DNA of 64,000 nt from Gnetum montanum (taxonomy: Eukaryota; Streptophyta; Gnetopsida; Gnetales; Gnetaceae): the NCBI GenBank assembly GCA_015680685.1, contig MNCI01025116.1, positions 435,039-499,038 of the forward strand, read 5' to 3'. The notes beneath the pieces are model-generated. The model worked only from the letters and a program-made list of their open reading frames with translations, was not told where the DNA came from and did no database searches. Of the stretch, positions 24,050 to 36,359 are shown piece after piece. How positions within the stretch are numbered: position 1 is the stretch's first letter; every line of letters starts with the position of its first letter. The translations under genes were made by a program, and so were the position numbers.

Positions 24050-24842
24050 TGATGATTCGTGATATAGCGTATGCGATATCTCATCTACCATGCGATATCG
24101 CGTCCTGCCTCATCTTCTATAAATAACAGGTGACGCCCTTTGTTAAAGGGAGTTAGACTCAAACCCTTAGCCAAACTCTTGCAGTTTTATTAGTCCAGAG
24201 TTAGAATAATTTTTGTGTGCCTGTAGTAGGAGTCATAGAGTGAACGGATCTTTATTCAAGCAATTTGTACCTAAGCACAATTTTGTGTACGGCAATAAAG
24301 ATGAACTTTATGATAAACCTTGCAGCATTTAAATTAAGCTAAATAGTAATTAATGATTTTTTAAATGCTTTTGTAGTTAATTAATATCTTTCTCAACCTT
24401 CAACCCCATTAGTTAAATACAGTCAGTACGACCGCTTTGAGCATGCCTGTAGCACTTGGTAACCCAGTAACGATTAGTGTTTGGTAATCCCAATAGTGTT
24501 GTATTGATTCAAGATGTGTACGGCAAGTGGGAATGGATACTAGTGTTAAGAACATTTAAAACTTAGTTAATGAATAGTTAATGTAGGTTAGTCACTTAGT
24601 TCTCTCTCCTTTCCTTTATTAGCAGAAGACATAAAAGGACAAAAAGCTATAAAAATCATATACCTCAAGCTTACTTAACCATACAACCGTGACAATACAA
24701 GTAACTTTGGAAAGACAACGATTGATTAACCTTGAGTGTTCTATTAAGGAATGTAAGTACTTAGTCCTTAAAGTTCAACTGGATCACGCGTGAAACACTC
24801 GTATTCGTATGGTTGAATGTAGGGGTACATCGCCACTCATCA
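24050..24842 (+). repeat. 5' LTR of copy F
   Basis: It starts TGATGATTCG and ends CTCATCA, the family termini, which form a short inverted repeat. It contains GCGATATC-type palindromes at 24063-24103, a TATA box CTATAAATA at 24117-24125, and the same R/U5 blocks as the LTRs at 10386 and 59066. Length 793 bp. Confidence 0.85.
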
Positions 24843-24843
24843 T

Positions 24844-24861
24844 TAGCATCGTTGCCAGGGA
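24844..24861 (+). promoter_or_regulatory. tRNA-Asp-type PBS (copy F)
   Basis: TAGCATCGTTGCCAGGGA lies one base after the LTR and differs at a few positions from TGGCGCCGTTGCCGGGGA of copy G, which is complementary to the 3' end of plant tRNA-Asp. Confidence 0.7.
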
Positions 24862-24986
24862 CTTAGTTGTTTGTGCGCTACGTAGAACATAGGAAATCAT
24901 TCATATCTTTGGAATGCTAGAACGAACCCTTAGGGTTAATCAAAGAAAGATAAGACAACAGTAAATTGCACACCAAACAAGATAAG

Positions 24987-27981
24987 ATGTCTTCTTCTTC
25001 GCATAAGAGCACTTCACCACCTAGGACTAACACAAGAGATAGTCAGTGGCATAATACATGTAACCAAGATCCACTAGTTCCTCAACAGTTTCATGTGGTA
25101 TATACTTATCACAATGAGTATGTACCTAATTTCACCTTTATTCTCCACCAAGATGAACAACTGCGTTGGAGAGACTTGGAGGGTAACATAGTGTTGCCTC
25201 CAAACCAATCAGTCCCCAACATGCTCCTTCATGCTCTCTCATGAATAGGCATGCTGCTTTTATATGTGGAATATGTTGCATGCGATCATGACATAAGGGA
25301 CTATCATCCCACAAAAGCACAATGTCAAAGGGACTTGCGACAAGAGAGATACCATACATCCTTGAAGGGTAAATGGCCCCATAATGCTCTGCATTTCTTG
25401 AGCGAAATTGAAGGCAATGAACTTGCTCCAATAGGTTCTCCACAAAATGATGTTCCTCCTCCTAACAATGGTCAAGAGGTAGTGTATCAAAACCTTCACT
25501 CCACTATTCACAACCCTAGCTCTGATACCCATGAACACGAAGTGTTCAAAGAAGGAAAACAAACACACAATAAGGGTCGACATTTTGATCATAATCACAA
25601 TCATGGCTGAGACCATCAAAGAGAAGGTAGAAAACACCATCATGGTGATGGTTCTCCTTCTTCTTCACCTTCATCGTCACCTTCACCCTTTCCTTCAATG
25701 TCCGGATGTAGTCATAGGGAAAACAATCGTGAGGATAAGGGAAAACAAAGTGAAAAACATCGATAAGACAAGCGAGAACGAGGATGAGGGAATTATAAAG
25801 AATCAAGGCATAAAAGAAGGGAGAGTAGGGAACCACATAGACACCAAAGACGCTATGAATGAGATGATCACGAAGAACCCCTACTCACAACTAGAAGCAT
25901 GCTAGATATAACAGAGGCCGTAAGAGTTCCCACAAGGCACCAAAAGGATAGTAGGATCAAGAGGTTAGACATGAACAACATCCCACGATTTGAAGGGGGA
26001 TACAACGTTGATCCTCAAAATCATTTACAAGAATTCCATGATGCATGTGCCTTGCAAAACATAGAAAACAAATGGAAAAAATTGAAGTTGCTCCCAAGGA
26101 CACTAGTGAAAGAAGCTAAAAACTCGTACTGGTCCTTAGAACCAGAATCCATTCGAAGATGGAGTACAATGTTAGAACTATTTAATGATAAGTACCAAAT
26201 GTACTCATGAGTGTCTAACCTGCAAAAGAAAATCCAAGGATGGAAGCAAGGAAATCATGAACCCTTGGATGCTACCATGGGCCACAATTACGCACTATTA
26301 CATCATTGCCCTAGCCATGGTTATTCACAGCAGGATCAACTACGCCATCTCGTGGATGGACTTAGGAAAGAAACAAGAAGAACCCTTGGGACATATGCCC
26401 AAGGAAGATTATCAGAGCTTAGGTCTCATCAAATTCATAGATTGATAAAGTAAGTAGCCAAAGAAGAAGGTGAGCTACGAAAAAGAGAAAGTGCAAAAGA
26501 ATACAACCAAGATCCTTCTCTCCAAAAAAGGGGAGTGAGATTTTGTGAGGAGGAAAAAGAGTCACCACTTGAAGAGATGGCGAATAGGAAAACTTTGCCT
26601 CTCCAAAAGTTAACAACAGAAGTATCAGCAAAGGTAGACCAAATGTGGGACTCCTTCGATAGTAGGTTTGAAACTGTTATTAAAATTGTAGAGGAGTCTA
26701 CGGAGCGAGGTAGTGACCGTGACAAAAAGAAAAAGAGAGAAGTAGAGAATGCACATAACAAGGGTAAGGGTAAAATGGCCATCACAGAAGAGGTTGTGGA
26801 TTTAGACATGGACAATGATGGTGGATGTGAGATATGCCAATACGACCATCCTAAGAGATGTTGCCTAGTGATCTCACATCTACAAGAGTCTGGGGTGTAT
26901 GCACTCAACCCATGACTTAATAAATGGCAAGCACCCCGATGGTTACCTTATCCCCAAGGTAACCCAAGGCAGTTCCACCAACCTTCAACATATTATCCAA
27001 GTGGAACTCCATCACAACCTGTTGAGTAGCATCAACAATGGCAATACCCACAGTCATGGGGGATGCCACCACCAAGGCAACAATACCCCTACCGACAATA
27101 AACCCATATGGCTACTACATGCAGCATCCAATCTATCCACGTGACTCTGTTAGTCACATTACACCACAACATCACTACCAAGCTTGTGAGTATTATAGAA
27201 ATCCTTCTCCTAGGGGAGATAACCCACAAACATACAATCCTTCAAATCTATCCACAACTCTAACACCAATAGCTCCATTACCACCTTCTCCAGCAATGTA
27301 AGGGGAACTCCTTACTCAATCGCAACAATGCAATGCCATGAGGGCTATGAATCTTCAACCTACTATTGGTGCTGAAAACTGTATGAAGAAAAGACCTTTC
27401 TTTAAAACCAATATTCCAACTAAGCCCTCACAACCACAAGCGGTTGAACCTTTGAATGCCTCCCCATCAAATAAGGCTTCAGAGCTCCCTTCAAACCAAA
27501 CACTAAGCTCAACGCATACGGTTATGTTAACACATGTTGTTACTGACTGGATTAAGGTTGGCCACCTTCCTAGGAAATTCTCTGATCTTGGAAGCCCCCT
27601 AATCTATCTCCAAATTGCTAGGAATGAGCCATGTAAAGCTCTTTTGGACTCAAGTTCTAGAGTCAACCTAATATCACAAGAGATGTACAAGGCCTGGAAC
27701 CTGCCTCCATTAAGAAAGAGTAATATTCGCCTAGAGCTGGCCGACCAATCCATCACTGTTCCCTTGGGACTAGTGGAGGACATCATTACCACTATGTGTG
27801 GATGGTCATACCTAGCTAATTTCCTAGTGATACAAGTGAATAGGAATAAAGGGGACATCCCAATAATAATGGGAAGGGCATGGCTAAGTACTGTAGATGC
27901 ACATCTAGGAATCCACGATCTTTCCCTAGAAATATCTAAGGAAAACACCTTTGGAAAGATTGAGAAGAAGAAGGTTCCATG
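24987..27981 (+). pseudogene. Gag-protease remnant (copy F)
   Basis: The start is ATG 24987 (MSSSSHKS). An early stop falls after PNMLLHALS at about 25242. The gag core is at 25899-26210 (RIKRLDMNNIPRFEGGY and FHDACALQNIE). The variant zinc knuckle CEICQYDHPKRCC is near 26830. The protease, 27620-27981, has SSSRVNLIS where copy G has SGSGVNLIS, so the catalytic DSG reads DSS here. The frame runs into the N gap. At least four frame interruptions separate the blocks. Confidence 0.8.
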
Positions 27982-28490
27982 NNNNNNNNNNNNNNNNNNN
28001 NNNNNNNNNNNNNNNNNNNNNNNNNNNNNNNNNNNNNNNNNNNNNNNNNNNNNNNNNNNNNNNNNNNNNNNNNNNNNNNNNNNNNNNNNNNNNNNNNNNN
28101 NNNNNNNNNNNNNNNNNNNNNNNNNNNNNNNNNNNNNNNNNNNNNNNNNNNNNNNNNNNNNNNNNNNNNNNNNNNNNNNNNNNNNNNNNNNNNNNNNNNN
28201 NNNNNNNNNNNNNNNNNNNNNNNNNNNNNNNNNNNNNNNNNNNNNNNNNNNNNNNNNNNNNNNNNNNNNNNNNNNNNNNNNNNNNNNNNNNNNNNNNNNN
28301 NNNNNNNNNNNNNNNNNNNNNNNNNNNNNNNNNNNNNNNNNNNNNNNNNNNNNNNNNNNNNNNNNNNNNNNNNNNNNNNNNNNNNNNNNNNNNNNNNNNN
28401 NNNNNNNNNNNNNNNNNNNNNNNNNNNNNNNNNNNNNNNNNNNNNNNNNNNNNNNNNNNNNNNNNNNNNNNNNNNNNNNNNNNNNNNNNN
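27982..28490. other. Assembly gap (509 N)
   Basis: A run of N covering the end of the protease frame and the start of the non-coding tail of copy F. By comparison with copies A and G, about 0.5 kb is expected here. Confidence 0.95.
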
Positions 28491-30206
28491 TATTCTATTG
28501 ATTGCTAATGTTTGGTTTTTACCTTTGAGTTATAATGTTGATACTAACGTATGGTTCTTTTGATATAACAAGCAATGAGTCCACATCATCCATGCATCCA
28601 TGAATTTCTATGGTCTCTCTTGGCTTGGAACTGTACAGTCCCTTTCTTTAATAATAAAACTATTAACAAATTGGTGATTGGGCATTTCTCAAACTGAGGA
28701 AGGACTCAAGGACTAAAAAGGGTGTGACTTCAAGGGGATTTGATGCATTTGTGCGGGCCATTCTCTTGAGTGCTTGGATGTTTTCTTTTTGATTTTTTCA
28801 TACCATTCTGACATTGCTCCATTATCGAGAAGCTGAGCTAATAAAAATAAGTCTTTACATGATGTGGTTCTCACACACACACAAAAAAAACAAAACAAAA
28901 TTAAAAAACACAAAAATAGTAAGAATTCAAAGCACACCCCTCAGACAAAATAATTATTTGGGCTACAAGAACTGGTTATGAAACTAAACAAACACGTTTC
29001 CTCTAACTAAGGCCCTCTCTCGCTTCCTACTTTCCCCTTTCTCGTTTTTTCAGAATGGTGGTGACTCTTTGGTGGAAGCATTCTTGTTACTTCAAGTGGA
29101 TGGATTGGTCAAGTGTATTAATGCGAAGTCATTGGATGTGAATTGTTTGAGGATGGATTTGGAATGAGAACTACTCAATCACATTAACCATACATACACA
29201 AGGGGCTGTACACCACCTTGTTCTTGGGACTCCATTCCATTCTCTTCTCCTCATCATTCTTTCTCCATTTTCCACCTCATTGTCAGTTGTATCAATAGTA
29301 TATATTTTGGCCGATGCATTGTTTTCTTTTTGGTGAATTCTTGTTGTTAAGACTTTAACTCTTGCTCCCAAATGACATTTTCAGAGCCTACAAACCCTTT
29401 GAATGTGGGTTTGTTAGGGCATAAAGGGCATGAGCCTACTTTGGGAAGGACCCACTGGCATTCCTATTTGGTGCATCAGTTAACTTCTTTTCCTTAAACA
29501 TTTCTACAATCAACATTTTTTTTGTTCATTCCCACTTCTAACATCCATTTTATCAACGTTGCCATTGTTTCTTTTTCTCCATCTTTCTTATTCCTTATCT
29601 TTTTCCATTCTATCACTACCAAAGGATCACTCTTAGTCATGGGGGCCCTAGTCCAATTTTTTCAATTTTCCTAACCCCTACACCTTGGGTAGTCACCAGT
29701 GTTATATCTCTAGAATCCATATTAGCCATATCACAACTCAGCCAATGGACCTTACACCGAGGCAAGGTATCAACCGTATTGTGATTTACTTATCCTTGCT
29801 CATATGTGACTGTGTTGTGTGTGCAGATGACAATCATACAACAATGGACTGGACCTAGAGGAAACACTCAGGATGGACTAGTGCTAGAATAATTGTGAAA
29901 GGAACAAGATTGATGGTAGGCTCATGGATGGACAATGGAAGGTGCAATCTTGGCATCGGCAACAACACGTCTTCCCTTTTCTTTTCTCTTTCTCTTCTCT
30001 CTTAGCTGCCAAATAGGGCTGGATGTCAATTATGTATAGTGTTCACTCTTGTGGTCATACACACTAATGTTGCCATGTATTGTAATGATTGATTCATTCA
30101 CACATCATCCCATTCACCATTAGTTGTCATTCAAGTCAGTAATCCCATACCTTCCCACTATTTTGTAAGGAACTTGAGGACGAGTTTTCATTCAGTCATG
30201 GGGGTA
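28491..30206 (+). other. Non-coding tail and PPT of copy F
   Basis: It matches copy A (637-1870) up to about 29741 and then continues with about 460 bp not present in copy A. No reading frame of note. The purine-rich CAGTCATGGGGGTA at 30193-30206 directly precedes the 3' LTR start TGATGAG and is the likely polypurine tract. A second CAGTCATGGGGG-like site is at 29634-29645. Confidence 0.65.
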
Positions 30207-30817
30207 TGATGAGCCACGATATCACATACGCGATATCGCATCCGCCACGCGATATCGCATCCTGCCTCATCTTCTATAAATAAGAGGCGGCATCCTTTGT
30301 TCAAGGGAGTTAGACTTAGACCCTTAGCCAAACTCTTGCAATTTTATTAGTCCAAAGTTAGAATAATTTTTGTGTGCCTCCAATAGAAGTCATAGAGTAA
30401 ACGAATCTTTATTCAAGCAATTTGTACCTAAGCACAATTTTGTGCATAGCAATAAAGACGAACTTTATGATAAACCTTGCAGTATACAGATTAAGCTAAA
30501 TAGTANCGTACAAATTGCTTGAATAAAGATTCGTTTACTCTATGACTTCTATTGGAGGCACACAAAAATTATTCTAACTTTGGACTAATAAAATTGCAAG
30601 AGTTTGGCTAAGGGTCTAAGTCTAACTCCCTTGAACAAAGGATGCCGCCTCTTATTTATAGAAGATGAGGCAGGATGCGATATCGCGTGGCGGATGCGAT
30701 ATCGCGTATGTGATATCGTGGCTCATCATACCCCCATGACTGAATGAAAACTCGTCCTCAAGTTCCTTACAAAATAGTGGGAAGGTATGGGATTACTGAC
30801 TTGAATGACAACTAATG
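30118..30817. repeat. 310-bp perfect inverted repeat flanked by single Ns
   Basis: 30118-30427 reappears as its reverse complement at 30508-30817 with no difference seen by eye. Single Ns sit at 30506 and 30818, bracketing the right arm. The arms cover the PPT and the start of the 3' LTR of copy F. Perfect identity next to Ns, in an otherwise diverged region, points to a contig end placed in the wrong orientation. Confidence 0.85.
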
Positions 30818-30887
30818 NATATTTTCCATGTTTCTTCAACATTACAATAAGGATGACAAGGGTTATTAACAGGATGTTGGTCCTAGT

Positions 30888-31150
30888 CTAAGACTTTACA
30901 ACAGAAATAATAGATAAAAGTAAGAAATTTTTAAGATACCTTAAATTTACAAACTATTGCATTTATTTTTTCTTGTAATCTATCATTCAATTACAAATTC
31001 CAAACAGTTGATAATTTTGAAAGCTTCTAATTTTTTATATTGGAGGTAAAGTCTTCCAACAGAAACAGAAACAATAGATAAAAGCAAGAAATTTTTAAGA
31101 TACTTTGCATTTCTTTTTTCTTGTAATCTATCATTCAATTACAAATTCTA
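30888..31150. repeat. Imperfect direct repeat, two units
   Basis: The phrase from AACAGAAA, ATAATAGATAAAAG, AAGAAATTTTTAAGATAC to TCTTGTAATCTATCATTCAA occurs at about 30898-31000 and again at about 31062-31140. The second copy has a short internal deletion. Confidence 0.7.
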
Positions 31151-33969
31151 ATTCGTTGGTAGAGCAACCCCAATCACATATTATTTTAGAATTAAAAGCC
31201 CTCTGTCATGACACCTCTTCTGCTGGGAATTTAGAAGATTCAACGTCTTTTATATGTGATTTTGTATATTGAAACTTACATCATTCATTAATGGCATTTG
31301 GAAGTAAGGGAAGGCTCCATTATCACACTACTCTTTTTATCAACATGTGGAGTACAAAAAGAATCATTACATTGATGAAAGCATAAATACTGGACTAACT
31401 GACGAGAACCCTCTTCTTGGCTGACAGACGACGCTTATCTGGCTAAGGATTTATACTCTAGTTTCTCTTCTTGTTCATGTTCATGTTCTTTAGCCGGTCG
31501 ACGTTTCCTTCCTTTCTCTAGTTTATGCTAATTTGAGCCCTGTTTCAAGGTTTTGTTTGATACTTTTGATCTAGCTACGATCAGTCTCTTCTGCCGCTGA
31601 CTTTGTTCATGTTTGTTTTTGCTTGCTTTCTTTTTGTTCTCATGCTTGTGTGTTGGCCTTCAGCAGCCATTTTGATATCTCTTTCTTCTGATTTAATATG
31701 CGTTTTTTATTTGTATATGATTATATGCAGAACTAGAACTATGCATCAAAAGAATCCCATTTGTAGAAGCAAGGAATCTAGGATTGGTGATTCTGAACGT
31801 GTTTGAGTACATGTGCCCTAAGAAAGAGTGGGAACGGGTTAATAGCCAGGGATGTGATAGAGAAAATTTAAATATATTAGCCTTTTTAAAAAGTTAATTT
31901 CATATATCATAAAAAAACATTGTAGAATATAGAGCAAGTACAATGTAAATCCAAAATATTAAGATTGCAATATCACCATTAACCTTAAGCAAGAAAATTT
32001 GCAAAGGTATGGAGGGCATCTAATCCATTTCCATACCTGAACCATAATGCGACCAAACATATAATTTCTACAACAAACAAAATGACAGCAATAAAATGAA
32101 ACCAAGCTTCAAGAATGAAATTAAGCTTCAAGCCTCAACCAAATTGATAACTAATAGTCAGCTAATACTTTTGTTCAATGATGATCCATGAGTAGTGCTG
32201 TGGGACCATGTTGAAGATGACAACATTAAAAGAAGACACAACTTAGCTAAACTAGGCACAGCCCAGTAACTCACCTGATGATCTAAAACCTTTAGGATGC
32301 CGGGGAATTGGCACTGGTCATGAAGAAGGGAAAGTAAAAATAGAGCGTCATGAGGATGCATATGGCCATGTGCTGGTGGGCTTGGTTGGCTCGTAAGCAA
32401 ACAGATTTTGAAAAAAAGTTGAACAAGCATCCATCCGTCATCGTGTTCATGACCCATGACGATGACCCTGTTTTCTTTTTTCTTTTTTCAGCGGAGATAT
32501 TAGCGTGATTTCCGTGTGTTGATCCATTCGTACTCCTTTGTTTTCTGTAGTCTGTGTCATGTAAGATTCAGAGCAGAGCAGAGCAGGAGAAGATGGCTAA
32601 GATTTTAATGCACAATGCAGACATCAAGAACAAAGCAAGAATAATAAGAGGCAAGGCAAGGTGACCATTTCAATGTATATGTACAGATCTAGACAAAATT
32701 TCATTGGAAATTATGAAATACATACCCATTGTAGATTTAATGGGCTTTTGTAACCGAACGCAAACAGTTCATCAAAATTTATTGGGAATAGCGAATCTCC
32801 TGCACATACATGCAGACCCATATAAGGTTAATGCAGCAAGTGTAAATTGAACCTTCTTAAAACATAGAAAATTATTGTTACTTGTTGATAAGCTTTATAA
32901 ACTTGTTTATGGTTGAACTATCATTTGAAATCAAGTATTTTATGTTAAGTGTTTGAAAAAAATTAGATTCTCTAAACTTATATATTGATGTAATAGATAT
33001 AAACATGTAAGAATTTTAATGTAATCATGGCATAAAGTAAGCAATTAAGTATTGCACCTTAAATGTTTGGAAAAATTTTAGCAACATAGATAGACACGTT
33101 TTCAGTGTAGCGTAGCAGTTGGAGTAACGGTAAGACCAAAACAAGAGACTGGACGTAATGAAAGGATAGTAGACTTAATAACTGTATTAGTTGGATAAAC
33201 TTACGATAATGATGAAAATGATGACGTATTCCAGTGAGATGATTAAGCGAAGAGTCAGATGGTCTGTTTACCCTGTCTTCAATACCTTAAAAGGCAGAGA
33301 ATAGAAAAAAAATCAAAATTCATACGCTCACGGAAAGGCTTACCCCTTAACTGTTAAATCTGTTGGATAAGCATCTTTTGATCTTATCTGCTCGTGAATA
33401 ACGATAAACGAATCGTATCCATTTTTGCAGGTGGCAGCTTCAGAGCCTTCAATGAAACCAAAACTTGAACGCAAAGAAATCGTTTGTCCACCACTTCAAT
33501 TTAAAGAATAATATACTGTAAAAATCTATTGGAAATAGAGTTGGATTAGACCCTATTGCTCTCACAAACTGTTTATTCAGGATTGCCAATGGGACCTTCC
33601 CACTAAATTTAACGATGTATGAACGTGAATGATTTGATAACTGTATAATATGCAGAACCAACTTTGGCATTAGTGAATTTCCTTTCTTGAAAAAAGGCAA
33701 AGATGCGAGTTTCCTGCACGGCATTACCAGTGGTTAAACAATCGAGGAGACATACAATTAATGGACAGAAGATGACGTGAATGCAGAAAAGATCTGAGAC
33801 ACGGTATAATTCTAAAAAGCCAAAAGTTCTAGAAAAGTTGTGCACTTAGAAGTCATGTATAGCATCCTGCTGGCAATAATTACGAAAACACCCTTCAAAA
33901 GAACAAGAAGAGCAATGATCCAATATGATTGTTAAGTCTCATCATAAATACTCTATCAAACATACTCTT
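31151..33969. other. Intergenic region upstream of the P450 gene
   Basis: No gene could be supported. The frame at 32158-32457 (-) starts with an ATG and contains an internal GTGAGT that could be a splice donor, but no family is recognised. GC is slightly higher around 31380-31800 and 33100-33450 than in the flanks. Just before the repeat array there is a CCAAT at 33920-33924 and a TATA-like CATAAATA at 33943-33950, which could serve the P450 gene. Confidence 0.4.
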
Positions 33970-34161
33970 ATGAATGATTAAACATCATAGCCGAGTTGCA
34001 GCTCGAATTTGTTTATTATGAATGATTAAACATCATAGCCGAGTTGCAGCTCGAATTTGTTTATTATGAATGATTAAACATCATAGCCGAGTTGCAGCTC
34101 GAATTTGTTTATTATGAATGATTAAACATCATAGCCGAGTTGCAGCTCGAATTTGTTTAGA
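33970..34161 (+). repeat. 4 x 48 bp tandem repeat carrying identical upstream ORFs
   Basis: Four units begin at 33970, 34018, 34066 and 34114. Each unit holds an ATG (33974, 34022, 34070, 34118) opening a 15-codon frame, MIKHHSRVAARICLL. In the first three the frame ends with a TGA placed directly before the next ATG (TGAATG). In the fourth the stop is lost and the frame runs into the P450 ATG at 34166. The array ends 4 bp before that ATG. Confidence 0.85.
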
Positions 34162-34165
34162 AGAA

Positions 34166-36359
34166 ATGGAGCTTGAAGCTAAGATTGTTGTGGGATTTAT
34201 CATGCTGCTTTTGCTTTTAGTGGGAATCACCAGAAGAGGAAGAAGAAATAACAAAATCAGCAGAAACTACCAAAAAGAGGTACCAGTTCCCACAAATTTG
34301 GTAGCCTTAATGTTAAACTTCAACAGGTTGTATGATTTCATTACAGAGCAGCACCGACGCCACAGAACCTTCAAAGTACGGTATCCCACCTTAAATCTTA
34401 TTTACACCGCTGATCCAGAAAATATTGAGTATGTTCTCAAGACCAACTTTGCAAACTTTGGCAAGGTATGTTATAACTTAGGATCAGAATCATTATGAGA
34501 TATTTCAGTACCTAACTTTGATGTTCTGCTTCAAAAACTAGGGTTTAGATGAAGTGTGTTTGTAATGCAATAACTTGATTCCGAGATTTGCAGGGGAAGC
34601 ATACTTATGAGAGATTGGGAGACTTACTTGGTGATGGTATTTTTACTGTTGATGGAGATCTGTGGAGGCAGCAGAGAAAGAGAGCCAGTGTTGAGTTTTC
34701 TACCAAGGTCTTGAGGGATTTTAGCAGCAATGTCTTTAAGGAGAACACCATAAAGCTTTGCAAGGTATTAATGGAGGCGTCTACCTCACAGCAGTCTCTG
34801 GATTTGCAGGTCTGTATAGGTTTTTTATAAACTGTATTGACATGAAATCGTTGTAACTATATCAGGCACGAATTGCAATGGTTGTTTTTCCATAATTAAT
34901 GTTGTAAGTTTTGCCTATTACAGAGCCTACTGCTAAAATCTACCATGAGCACAATTTGCAAAGTAGGATTCGGTATAGATATCCATAAGTTGTCAGAAGT
35001 TGCTCAGGATTCTGCAACTAAATTTGCCTTTGGTTTTGATTATGCAACCTCACTACTGTTATGGCGTGTGTTGGACCCTTTTTGGAAGCTTAAACGATAT
35101 TTCAACCTCGGGGCTGAGGCTAAGATGAAGGAGTGCATCAACGCAGTGGATACTCTTCTGTATCAAATAATTCATAAGAGATGGCAAGAGATCTCACAAC
35201 ATGTAAACCATTATCTTTATCTGTTTTTTATATTTTCTCTTGATTTCTTTCAAGTTCAAGACCTCAGGATTGTATTCTATGCTGAAACTTGGCTCACAAA
35301 TTTTTATTGGGTTTGACCTTGACAATTGAAATAAAGGGAAAATCAGATATACTTTCAAGATTTATGGCAGATACAGAAAATGAATCCCAATTACAAGATG
35401 CCCATTACAAGTATCTTAGAGATGTGGTTTTGAACTTTATGATAGCTGGCAGGGACACTACAGCTATTACTCTTTGTTGGTTCTTTTACTGCCTGTGCAA
35501 GAACCCATATGTTGAAGCAAAAATTGTTGCGGAGATTCGATCTCTTATTGAAATAGACGCATCTGCAGAAACATTTGATTCATCATTAGAGTTGTTTTCA
35601 GAGAAACTTACATTTTCTGTATTGGATAATATGCACTATCTTCATGGAGCACTGTCAGAGACCTTAAGACTATATCCAGCAGTTCCCAGGGTACCATCTT
35701 TGATTTATTTCCTTCTTTGACATTATATGTTCAATGCATTATCTATTGGAAAATCAACTTTCATATTCTCATTGTAACCAAAATGATGAAACGGATAATT
35801 ACCTAAATTTTCTTAAAACAAAGTATAAGTTATGTTTTTGTTTATCCTGTGCAATTTCTTGTCTCACTCTTGGTGCTGATCTTTTTTTCAGCAATCCAAA
35901 TCTGTTTTCTCTGATGATGTTCTTCCTGATGGAAGCACCGTCAAGAAAGGTGATAGCGTAACCTTTTCCTCGTATGCGATGGGAAGACAGACATACTTGT
36001 GGGGATCGGATGCAGAGGTGTTTAGACCAGAGAGATGGCTTGACAAAAATGGCATTTTCCAACCAAAATCACCTTTTCTTTTTGTTGCTTTTCAAGTATG
36101 TATGGCAATTATTCTGCTTTTTTTTTTGAACTATTGATTGTGATTTTTATTAGGGAAGACGTGTTTGCTATTTCAGGCAGGACCTCGGATATGCCTTGGA
36201 AAAGATTTTGCATACATTCAAATGAAGACACTGGCTGCCTTCCTTCTTAACTTCTTCAAATTTGAATTGATGCAGGGCAAACAAGTACACTATCAACCTT
36301 CATTGACCCTTCATATGACACGAGAGGGCCTTAATTTGCATGTTAAACCTAGATTTTAA
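34166..36359 (+). CDS. Cytochrome P450, CYP704-like (CYP86 clan), six exons
   Basis: Exons: 34166-34465, 34594-34809, 34924-35202, 35337-35690, 35892-36095, 36177-36359. All introns are GT-AG and phase 0, and together they encode 511 aa, a normal P450 length. Seen: N-terminal membrane anchor (about residues 5-20), I-helix AGRDT (302-306), ExxR as ETLR (373-376), PERW (429-432) and the heme loop FQAGPRICLG (450-459) with Cys457. An intron splits the heme loop after FQ. Gaps such as FTVDGDLWRQQRK and VLRDFS match CYP704 proteins, which in known cases are ER-anchored fatty-acid omega-hydroxylases; the substrate here is unknown. The acceptor of intron 3 (AATAAAG) is weak. An in-frame ATG at 34118 would add 16 residues. 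No break was found, so it may be functional. Confidence 0.85.

Larger units (their letters stand above)
24050..30505 (+). mobile_element. Athila-like gag-protease-only LTR element (copy F)
   Basis: Complete in outline: 5' LTR (24050-24842), PBS, gag-protease remnant (24987-27981), N gap, non-coding tail, PPT and the first 299 bp of the 3' LTR (30207-30505), where an N ends the contig. Between the protease and the 3' LTR only a gap of about 0.5 kb and about 1.7 kb of non-coding DNA exist, too little for RT plus integrase. It is therefore a non-autonomous form like copies A and G. Confidence 0.8.

Noticed and set aside
25260-25836. Antisense frames of 96-127 codons opposite gag of copy F
   Set aside because: Shadows of the low-complexity basic linker of gag; the sense strand has the conserved domains.
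27338-28563. Long plus-strand frames of 185-387 codons reaching across 27982-28490
   Set aside because: Most of their length is a run of N; only the real protease part before 27982 is kept.
33970-34161. The regular 48-bp array as a CRISPR-like array
   Set aside because: The units are contiguous with no variable spacers, and the sequence is plant nuclear. It is a simple tandem repeat.
34118-34165. ATG 34118 as the true P450 start
   Set aside because: The extra 16 residues are encoded by the fourth repeat unit and precede the hydrophobic anchor with a basic stretch unlike P450 N-termini. ATG 34166 gives a normal anchor.
35734-36062. Frames on both strands within P450 intron 4 and exon 5
   Set aside because: They are intron sequence or the antisense shadow of an exon whose correct frame is fixed by the PERW and heme motifs.
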